Shown in pieces: positions 1 through 4,010 of a stretch of DNA of 5,517 nt. The position numbers were made by a program, and so were the translations under genes. The first letter of the stretch is position 1. Each line of letters starts with the position of its first letter. Source of the stretch: Desulfovibrio sp. (GTDB taxonomy: Bacteria; Desulfobacterota; Desulfovibrionia; Desulfovibrionales; Desulfovibrionaceae); contig VSMX01000142.1 of assembly GCA_009773975.1 (NCBI GenBank), forward strand, positions 1-5,517, written 5' to 3'. The notes beneath the pieces were generated by a model. That model saw only the letters and a program-made list of their open reading frames with translations, made no database searches and had not been told where the DNA came from.

Positions 1-89
1 TGCTTGGTAGTTCCATGCCATGCAGTGTAGCAGCTTTGCTAAATATTGTTTAGTAAAAATTTGGAAGATCAGTAATAGGGGCAACTCCA
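1..89. other. Possible end of an integrated element (non-coding)
   Basis: These bases sit immediately left of a tRNA 3'-end fragment, where the body of the tRNA would be expected. They contain neither an acceptor 5' strand nor D or anticodon arms. They are AT-rich and hold a small hairpin (CTAAA 39-43 with TTTAG 49-53). I see no gene. By analogy with tRNA-targeted islands, this would be the terminal, integrase-bound arm of an element extending off the left of the window. That is inference, because no integrase is visible. Confidence 0.35.
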
Positions 90-110
90 CAAGTCCTGGT
101 GGGCCCACCA
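90..110 (+). other. 3' end fragment of a tRNA gene (probable attachment site)
   Basis: The bases read, in order, as the end of a T loop (CAAGT 90-94), T-stem 3' strand (CCTGG 95-99), acceptor 3' strand (TGGGCCC 100-106), discriminator A107 and an encoded CCA (108-110). The partner strands are absent: 83-87 is AACTC where CCAGG is needed, and 35-41 is TTTGCTA where GGGCCCA is needed. It is therefore not a functional tRNA. A terminator follows 15 bases later, as expected behind a tRNA gene. Tyrosine-recombinase elements commonly leave such a duplicated 3' fragment (attR or attL) at the end distant from the restored tRNA. Identity of the tRNA is unknown. Part of the fragment (97-110) is a perfect palindrome, so chance resemblance or another role is possible. 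Confidence 0.5.
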
Positions 111-125
111 CCCAATGTTTCAAAG

Positions 126-165
126 AAGCCCGTCAATGTCTGCAAAACGTTGACGGGCTTTGTTT
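126..165 (+). terminator. Rho-independent terminator
   Basis: A perfect 11-bp stem (AAGCCCGTCAA 126-136 with TTGACGGGCTT 150-160) encloses a 13-base loop. It runs into a T-rich tail (CTTTGTTT, ending at 165). It would have ended the transcript of the tRNA whose 3' end lies at 90-110, and now insulates the mod region from transcription coming from the left. The opposite strand has only a short interrupted T run (CTTCTTTG), so bidirectional action is less certain. Confidence 0.8.
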
Positions 166-263
166 ATATCCTCGTGGCCGCGCGGCACATGTTTTAAACC
201 TGCTGACTGCTCATCGTTTGTATTTGTTGATAAAGAATGGCGAACCAGTCTGTATTGCCAATT

Positions 264-491
264 TTAAGCATTATCTCCAAGCCTTGTGTATTGACCAGAT
301 TGCTTAATTAATTCAAAAAGTTTTTTCATTAATTGAACCAGAAAATGTATCTTTGCGTGTCCTGGTTGTCCGTGTTGGCCTTCTTCGCCATGATTTCCTG
401 GCATTATGCCAGTGCATGGAGCCGGGGCCAACATGATATTTTCAAGATGAAAATACTCTAAAAATGTTTGGATACAAACTGAAAGCTCCAT
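264..491 (-). CDS. Doubtful small ORF divergent from modA, 75 residues
   Basis: I do not recognise this protein. An ATG at 491 is preceded by a reasonable Shine-Dalgarno sequence (GGAAAGG, 5 bases before the start) and opens a 75-residue frame reading leftward. The product would begin MELSVCIQTF. Its middle holds five consecutive Gly-X-Y triplets rich in His, Glu and Gln (about residues 33-47), and a possible amphipathic helix follows (FLVQLMKKLFELIK). The reading frame stays open on the other side into modA, so the openness itself means little. A regulatory-looking dyad (398-412) lies inside it and another overlaps its start. Arguments for it are the ribosome site and divergent position. Arguments against are the lack of recognised homology and the biased composition. 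It may well be non-coding. Confidence 0.25.
   Translation of the reverse strand: MELSVCIQTFLEYFHLENIMLAPAPCTGIMPGNHGEEGQHGQPGHAKIHFLVQLMKKLFELIKQSGQYTRLGDNA
398..412. promoter_or_regulatory. CTGGCA/TGCCAG dyad, candidate operator
   Basis: A perfect inverted repeat, CTGGCAT-T-ATGCCAG, lies about 160 bases upstream of modA. The same half-sites recur as the arms of the dyad at 501-531 next to the modA promoter, which suggests one DNA-binding protein. Its identity is unknown. In Desulfovibrio-type bacteria mod and tup transport genes are known to respond to molybdate or tungstate regulators (ModE or TunR types), but I cannot match this motif to either. Confidence 0.35.
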
Positions 492-543
492 AAGTGCCTT
501 TCCTGGCACAAGCGGTACAGTCTTGCCAGGACGACCGCTTATG
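489..543. promoter_or_regulatory. Large dyad overlapping the modA promoter, candidate operator
   Basis: Two nested pairs of arms share one centre at base 516. The inner arms are TCCTGGCA (501-508) and TGCCAGGA (524-531), 8 of 8 complementary. The outer arms are CATAAGTG (489-496) and CGCTTATG (536-543), 7 of 8 Watson-Crick plus one G-T. The dyad covers the predicted -35 hexamer and most of the -10/-35 spacer of modA. A bound protein should therefore block polymerase, as expected for metal-oxyanion repression of a mod operon. The regulator is not identified. Confidence 0.45.
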
Positions 544-550
544 ATATATT
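523..550 (+). promoter_or_regulatory. Predicted sigma-70 promoter of modAB(C)
   Basis: TTGCCA (523-528, 5 of 6 to consensus) and TATATT (545-550, 5 of 6) are separated by 16 bases. Transcription would start near A557, giving a leader of about 17 bases. That leader contains the AAAGGGGA ribosome-binding site (561-568), 5 bases before the modA ATG. It is the best promoter match found upstream of modA. Confidence 0.6.
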
Positions 551-573
551 CGCCCAAAACAAAGGGGATAGCA

Positions 574-1314
574 ATGGGAATGAAAACCATCCTTTTCGCC
601 GTTGCGGCGCTGCTTTTTGGCGGCTGGACATACGCCGCCGAAATGACGGTTTCGGGGGCCGCATCTTTAACCAACGCCTTTACCGAACTTGCGGGCATCT
701 TTGAAAAAAAACATCCCGGGCTTTCGGTCAACACCAATTACGCCGCTTCCAACCCGCTATTGAAACAGATTGTGGAAGGCGCGCCCGTGGATGTTTTCGC
801 CTCCGCCGATCAGGCCACCATGGACAAGGCCGGGGAGGCCAAAGTTGTTGACCCCGCCACGCGGAAAAATTTCGCGGCCAATGACCTTGTGCTGATTGTG
901 CCCAAAAATTCCCAAATGCCCACTTATTTGCGGAATCTTGAAAAATTCGGACGCATTGCCGTCGGCAATCACGATTCCGTGCCCGCCGGTCGTTATACGC
1001 GCGACGCCCTGATTCACGCCGGACTGTACGACAAGCTGAAAGACAAATACATTCAGGGAGCGAGCGTGCGCCAGGTACTGGATTATGTTGCGCGGGGAGA
1101 AGTGGACGCCGGCTTCGTCTATCGCACGGATGCGGAACAGATGAAGGACAAGGTGGACATAGCCATGATCGTGGAAGGGCACGATCCGGTGACCTACCCC
1201 ATAGCCGTGGCCATTACCGGCAACAATCCCAAAGCCGGCCAGGAATTCCTCAATTTCGTTCTTTCGCCGGAAGGCCAGGCAGTACTGGCCAAATACGGAT
1301 TCTCAAAGCCGTAG
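574..1314 (+). CDS. modA: Molybdate ABC transporter, periplasmic substrate-binding protein ModA
   Basis: Captures molybdate (and usually tungstate) in the periplasm and delivers it to the ModB permease. The 246-residue product is close to the E. coli ModA length. A Sec signal peptide occupies residues 1 to about 21 (Met-Lys start, hydrophobic core, cleavage near TYA-AE). The mature part aligns well with ModA. It shows the GAASLT motif (S31), AASN (S59), GAPVDVFASADQ (69-80), VPAGRY (A138), SVRQVL (V165) and VYRTDA (Y183), the positions equivalent to the oxyanion-contacting residues of E. coli ModA. The ATG at 574 is chosen because AAAGGGGA lies 5 bases upstream. The ATG at 580 is possible and changes only two residues. 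An upstream in-frame TTG at 523 is part of the promoter. The stop lies 3 bases before modB. Molybdate versus tungstate preference cannot be read from sequence. Confidence 0.95.
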   Translation: MGMKTILFAVAALLFGGWTYAAEMTVSGAASLTNAFTELAGIFEKKHPGLSVNTNYAASNPLLKQIVEGAPVDVFASADQATMDKAGEAKVVDPATRKNFAANDLVLIVPKNSQMPTYLRNLEKFGRIAVGNHDSVPAGRYTRDALIHAGLYDKLKDKYIQGASVRQVLDYVARGEVDAGFVYRTDAEQMKDKVDIAMIVEGHDPVTYPIAVAITGNNPKAGQEFLNFVLSPEGQAVLAKYGFSKP

Positions 1315-1317
1315 CCC

Positions 1318-1998
1318 ATGGATTTTTCTTTCCTTGGCCTTGTGGAAATCCCTCTTCTGATTTCGCTCAAGGTCTCTGTGCTAGCCACTGCGTCATCACT
1401 TGTTATCGCGCTTTTGGCGGCCTGGGGACTTGCGCGCAAACGCGGCCCCATCCCGGCCCTGCTGGATTCAATCTGTACCCTGCCGCTCGTTTTGCCTCCC
1501 ACGGTGCTTGGCTATTATCTTATCCTTCTTGTAGGACGGCGCGGCCTTATCGGCTCGGCGCTGGCCGAGGCCGGCATAAACCTGATATTTTCCTGGCAGG
1601 GAGCTGTCGTGGCAGCCACGGTGGTGGTGTACCCACTTATTTACAAATCCGCCCGGGCCGCTCTGGAAAGCGTGGATTCGCGTCTTGAAGACGCGGCGCG
1701 CACCCTTGGTGCGCCGGAATGGCGCGTGTTTCTGGGGATATCCCTGCCGCTGGCCTCACGCGGTATTTTTGCCGGCGTAATGCTGGCCTTTGCCCGCGGC
1801 ATGGGGGAGTTCGGCGCAACACTGATGGTGGCTGGCAACATCCCAGGCAAAACCCAGACATTGGCGCTCGCCATCTATGCCGCTTTCCAGGCAGGAGACG
1901 ATCGCATGGCCCTTGTGCTCGTGCTGGTGACATCCATCCTGTGCACGGCCCTTTTGACAGGCGCGGAAATTCTGTTGAGGCTGCGAAGAAGACATTGA
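1318..1998 (+). CDS. modB: Molybdate ABC transporter, permease protein ModB
   Basis: Forms the homodimeric inner-membrane channel through which oxyanion is imported, driven by the ModC ATPase. The 226-residue length and strongly hydrophobic profile (roughly five to six membrane segments, starting around residues 10-38) are normal for ModB. The cytoplasmic EAA loop that docks the ATPase is clear at residues 124-144 (EDAARTLGA ... SLP). It is followed by the typical ModB stretch GEFGATLMVAGNIPGKTQT (163-181). The ATG comes 3 bases after the modA stop with no good Shine-Dalgarno sequence of its own, so translation is probably coupled to modA. The protein ends in a basic RLRRRH tail on the cytoplasmic side. 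No damage seen. Confidence 0.95.
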   Translation: MDFSFLGLVEIPLLISLKVSVLATASSLVIALLAAWGLARKRGPIPALLDSICTLPLVLPPTVLGYYLILLVGRRGLIGSALAEAGINLIFSWQGAVVAATVVVYPLIYKSARAALESVDSRLEDAARTLGAPEWRVFLGISLPLASRGIFAGVMLAFARGMGEFGATLMVAGNIPGKTQTLALAIYAAFQAGDDRMALVLVLVTSILCTALLTGAEILLRLRRRH

Positions 1999-2033
1999 AA
2001 ATCGGCTGCGCTCAACCTTTAGCCGCAACATGG

Positions 2034-2065
2034 GGCGCCACCCGGTGAACCGGGCGCCAGGAGGA
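2034..2065 (+). promoter_or_regulatory. Intercistronic hairpin followed by an orphan Shine-Dalgarno sequence
   Basis: GGCG (2034-2037) pairs with CGCC (2055-2058), and CCCGG (2041-2045) pairs with CCGGG (2050-2054) around a TGAA loop, leaving a 3-base bulge. A textbook AGGAGGA (2059-2065) follows directly. It lies 15 bases before the first in-frame modC start (GTG 2081), farther than normal, and no better-placed start is seen. There is no adjacent T run, so it is not a standard terminator. It could stabilise modAB mRNA or reduce modC expression relative to modAB. Confidence 0.35.
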
Positions 2066-2085
2066 TCCTTTTAACCCTGCGTGGC

Positions 2086-2114
2086 TTGCCAGAACAACTT
2101 TCGCATAAAATACT
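2086..2114 (+). promoter_or_regulatory. Weak candidate promoter for modC
   Basis: TTGCCA (2086-2091) is followed after 17 bases by AATACT (2109-2114, 4 of 6 to the -10 consensus). The surrounding CTTGCCAGAACAAC (2085-2098) matches 12 of 14 bases with CTTGCCAGGACGAC (522-535) at the modA promoter. If used, transcription would start near 2121, upstream of the GTG at 2147, supporting that start codon. CTTGCCAGA also occurs inside modC by coding chance (near 2303), so the motif alone is weak. Confidence 0.3.
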
Positions 2115-2146
2115 ATTTACGATTTTTTGCAAACGGAAACTTTTTC

Positions 2147-2902
2147 GTGATCGATCTTGCCATTGTCAAAACTTTTCGTGGCGCGTCATCTGATTTTCGG
2201 CTGGACGCGCAGATAAAGATTGACGACGCATATAAAAGCGCTGTCTTTTTTGGGCCGTCCGGTTCCGGCAAGACGCTGACCATGCAGTGCATCGCAGGGC
2301 TTGCCAGACCCAATTCCGGGCATATCTCCATCCTGGGACAACAGTATTTCGATTCAGGGAACGGCATAAATCTGCCTCCCCAACAGCGCCATATCGGTTA
2401 TATGCTGCAGGATTATGCGCTTTTTCCGCATCTCACACTTCTGCAAAATGTGGCTTATGCCCAGAGCGGCATTTTTGGCAGATTGCTGAGCGCAAAGACG
2501 CGCAATGCAGCCTTTGCGACGCTGGAGCGTTTTGGCCTTGGCGATTTGCAAAACCATTATCCCGCCGAGCTTTCCGGCGGCCAAAAACAGCGCGCGGCCC
2601 TTGCCCGCGCGCTGTTCGCAAATCCACGCATTCTGCTTCTGGATGAGCCTTTTTCCGCTCTTGATCCGCTCCTGCGCAAAAAAATGCGTGGGGAAATTCT
2701 TGGCTGGCTGAAAACTCTTTCAAGCCCTGCCATCATCATCACCCACGACCCCGACGATGTGGACGCCTTTGCCGGAATGCTAGCCCTTTTCTGGCAAGGC
2801 AAAACGCGCCTGATAAACAATTATCCCGAACTGCGCAAAAATTTCGCAACCGCGGCCGACTGCATTTTGAGTTTGCAAAAGAAATGGTTTGAAAAAATTT
2901 GA
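2147..2902 (+). CDS. modC: Molybdate ABC transporter, ATP-binding protein ModC (short form)
   Basis: Cytoplasmic ATPase that powers ModB. Numbering from GTG 2147 (251 residues), all nucleotide-binding motifs are present: Walker A GPSGSGKT (36-43), Q loop Q88, signature LSGGQ (142-146), Walker B ILLLDEP with catalytic E167, D loop SALD (170-173) and H loop H200. E. coli ModC has about 350 residues and a C-terminal Mop/TOBE molybdate-binding domain. This protein stops about 50 residues after the H loop, and proC begins 36 bases downstream, so the regulatory domain is absent. The start is uncertain. GTG 2147 gives a ModC-like N terminus with a weak GGAAA ribosome site. GTG 2081 would add 22 residues rich in Phe, Tyr and Asn that do not resemble ModC. 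Position after modAB supports the molybdate role, since the ATPase domain alone is not substrate-specific. Confidence 0.9.
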   Translation: MIDLAIVKTFRGASSDFRLDAQIKIDDAYKSAVFFGPSGSGKTLTMQCIAGLARPNSGHISILGQQYFDSGNGINLPPQQRHIGYMLQDYALFPHLTLLQNVAYAQSGIFGRLLSAKTRNAAFATLERFGLGDLQNHYPAELSGGQKQRAALARALFANPRILLLDEPFSALDPLLRKKMRGEILGWLKTLSSPAIIITHDPDDVDAFAGMLALFWQGKTRLINNYPELRKNFATAADCILSLQKKWFEKI

Positions 2903-2938
2903 CACTGCTGAAATTTTCCATAGTAACAGGCTGACATC

Positions 2939-3745
2939 TCAGTAGTTCTCCATTTCCTGCCCGCGCTTTTTTGCGGCAAGAATTGCTTCAACCAGAATGC
3001 CGGTAAGGCCGGCCCTGTCCAGAACATTGACGCCAGCTATGGTCAAGCCAGCTGGAGAGCAGACATCGTCCCGCAGCTGCATTAATGACTTGCCGGAGTT
3101 TTCCGCCATGACCGCGGAACCTTCAAAAAGAGCGCAAACAAGCTTTCTGCTTTGCTCATGGGTGAAGCCCAGGGTAATTCCCGCCTGCACCAGCCCTTGC
3201 ATCATCTGGAAAACATAGGCGGGGCCTGCGCCAATCAGGGCGGAAAAATCCGTCATCATATTTTCATTGATTTCAACGCAGGTTCCCAGCAATTCGAAAA
3301 CACCCTGAATTCTGGTTTTTTCCGAACTGGAAAAGTCCGGATCAAAACAAAAGGCAAAGAGCCCTTTGCCAACCAGCGCGGTGGTTGTGGGCATACAGCG
3401 GCACAAATGTCCCTCGGATCCCATGAATTGCCGCAATTTGGCAATCGAAATTCCCGCGGCCAGGGAAACAACGGTCGCATCCGGCTTCAGTTTTTTACCA
3501 GCTTCTTCAATTACCATGAGCACCTGGTGGGGTTTGACGCCCAATATCAGGATATCGGCGATTTCGGCCGCTTCATCAATGGAATTGAGCGCCCTTACTC
3601 CAGCTTTTTCAAGGAACTTCATTTTATCCTGGCTGCGATTGTATCCGCATAACTCAAAATGCTTCGCTTCCGGATTTTTGGCCAGGCCGCCCATAATTGC
3701 TCCGCCCATTGTGCCACAGCCTATGCAACAAACAGTTGTGTCCAT
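2939..3745 (-). CDS. proC: Pyrroline-5-carboxylate reductase
   Basis: Reduces 1-pyrroline-5-carboxylate to L-proline with NAD(P)H in the cytoplasm, the final step of proline synthesis. The 268-residue length is typical. The N-terminal Rossmann fold shows IGCGTMGGAIMGGL (8-21), followed by GVKPHQV (69-75). The C-terminal dimerisation and substrate domain carries GAGPAYVF (172-179) and the family signature VCSPAGLTIAG (228-238). The usual MPNT motif reads MPTTT here (118-122), a departure at a normally conserved Asn. The protein is rich in Cys. The ATG at 3745 is preceded by GAGG with a 5-base spacer. The gene converges on modC with 36 bases between the stops and no convincing terminator there. 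A terminator also lies just upstream (3789-3820), so it may be transcribed alone or by read-through from the peptidase gene. Confidence 0.95.
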   Translation of the reverse strand: MDTTVCCIGCGTMGGAIMGGLAKNPEAKHFELCGYNRSQDKMKFLEKAGVRALNSIDEAAEIADILILGVKPHQVLMVIEEAGKKLKPDATVVSLAAGISIAKLRQFMGSEGHLCRCMPTTTALVGKGLFAFCFDPDFSSSEKTRIQGVFELLGTCVEINENMMTDFSALIGAGPAYVFQMMQGLVQAGITLGFTHEQSRKLVCALFEGSAVMAENSGKSLMQLRDDVCSPAGLTIAGVNVLDRAGLTGILVEAILAAKKRGQEMENY

Positions 3746-3788
3746 CTTGACCTCGCATGATGTTCAATTCTTGCCGAAATATTTGCAT

Positions 3789-3820
3789 AAAAAAAGAGGC
3801 CACGCAATTGCGCAGCCTCT
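3789..3820 (-). terminator. Rho-independent terminator, leftward
   Basis: Read on the minus strand, AGAGGC pairs with GCCTCT (3815-3820 with 3795-3800). A two-base mismatch and a further CGC/GCG pairing around AATT follow, and then a run of seven T (complement of A 3789-3795). It can end transcripts of the S41 peptidase gene, 190 bases beyond its stop. Because it lies only 43 bases before the proC start, it could also act as an attenuator in a proC leader. The plus strand has no T run after the stem. Confidence 0.7.
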
Positions 3821-3848
3821 GGCTTCAGTTATGGAAACAAAAGTGGTA

Positions 3849-3870
3849 GCAAAGCCTTTCAGGGCTTTGC
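3849..3870. repeat. Inverted repeat, 8-bp stem
   Basis: GCAAAGCC (3849-3856) pairs exactly with GGCTTTGC (3863-3870) around a 6-base TTTCAG loop. No T run follows on either strand. It stands between the terminator at 3789-3820 and the stronger hairpin at 3878-3908. Confidence 0.6.
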
Positions 3871-3877
3871 GTCTTGC

Positions 3878-3908
3878 GCCCGGGAGGGGTTTGAGACCCC
3901 TCCCGGGC
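3878..3908. repeat. Perfect 13-bp GC-rich inverted repeat
   Basis: GCCCGGGAGGGGT (3878-3890) is exactly complementary to ACCCCTCCCGGGC (3896-3908) with a 5-base TTGAG loop. It is the most stable structure in the window. It lacks a T run on both strands, so it is not a standard intrinsic terminator. It could protect the 3' end of the peptidase mRNA or be a dispersed extragenic palindrome. Which of these cannot be decided from one copy. Confidence 0.7.
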
Positions 3909-4010
3909 CAACCGCCCGCGTCTGATACGCCGCCCGAGAGTGCGGAGTGCGGGCTTATTTGGCCTGAAGGACGAAGTCTCAAACCACAAAGGTGCTTTTG
4001 CGGATAAATT

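Larger units (their letters stand above)
166..522. other. Intergenic region upstream of modA
   Basis: About 350 bases with no convincing conventional gene and a lower G+C content than the mod genes. It contains a perfect CTGGCA/TGCCAG dyad at 398-412, most of a larger dyad that runs into the modA promoter (489-543), and a weakly supported divergent small ORF (264-491, minus strand). The stretch 166-390 is AT-rich and shows no strong hairpin or promoter. Confidence 0.6.
3746..4010. other. Structured intergenic region between the S41 peptidase gene and proC
   Basis: This 265-base gap has no gene I can support, although several frames are open by chance. It is crowded with secondary structure: a leftward terminator (3789-3820), an 8-bp hairpin (3849-3870), a 13-bp perfect hairpin (3878-3908), and a weaker long-range GCCCGC/GCGGGC pairing (3914-3919 with 3949-3954). 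A 10-base stretch at 3976-3985 is the exact complement of 3888-3897. Confidence 0.6.

Noticed and set aside
35..110. Complete tRNA gene ending in CCA at 110
   Set aside because: The 5' acceptor strand, D arm, anticodon arm and T-stem 5' strand do not pair; only the last 21 bases fit a tRNA.
20..307. Open frame of 95 codons on the plus strand
   Set aside because: It runs through the tRNA fragment and the terminator hairpin, has no ribosome site and no recognisable protein features.
502..540. H-type pseudoknot from 502-508/524-530 and 510-516/534-540
   Set aside because: The connecting loops (1 and 3 bases across 7-bp stems) are very short for both stems to form together, and the region is probably not transcribed from the predicted promoter.
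420..573. Molybdenum cofactor riboswitch upstream of modA
   Set aside because: I cannot align the region to the known aptamer features, and the best promoter lies downstream of most of it, leaving a leader of only about 17 bases.
757..1182. Antisense 141-codon frame inside modA
   Set aside because: Shadow of modA, whose sense frame has clear family motifs; this frame shows none.
2034..2058. Intrinsic terminator between modB and modC
   Set aside because: The stem is interrupted and followed by AGGAGGA rather than a T run; the short TTTT comes 11 bases later.
3152..3652. Antisense 166-codon frame inside proC
   Set aside because: Lies entirely opposite proC, whose own frame is complete and recognisable.
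3366..4007. 213-codon plus-strand frame spanning the proC start and the intergenic hairpins
   Set aside because: Overlaps proC and passes through three hairpins, including a terminator; its product has no recognisable domains.
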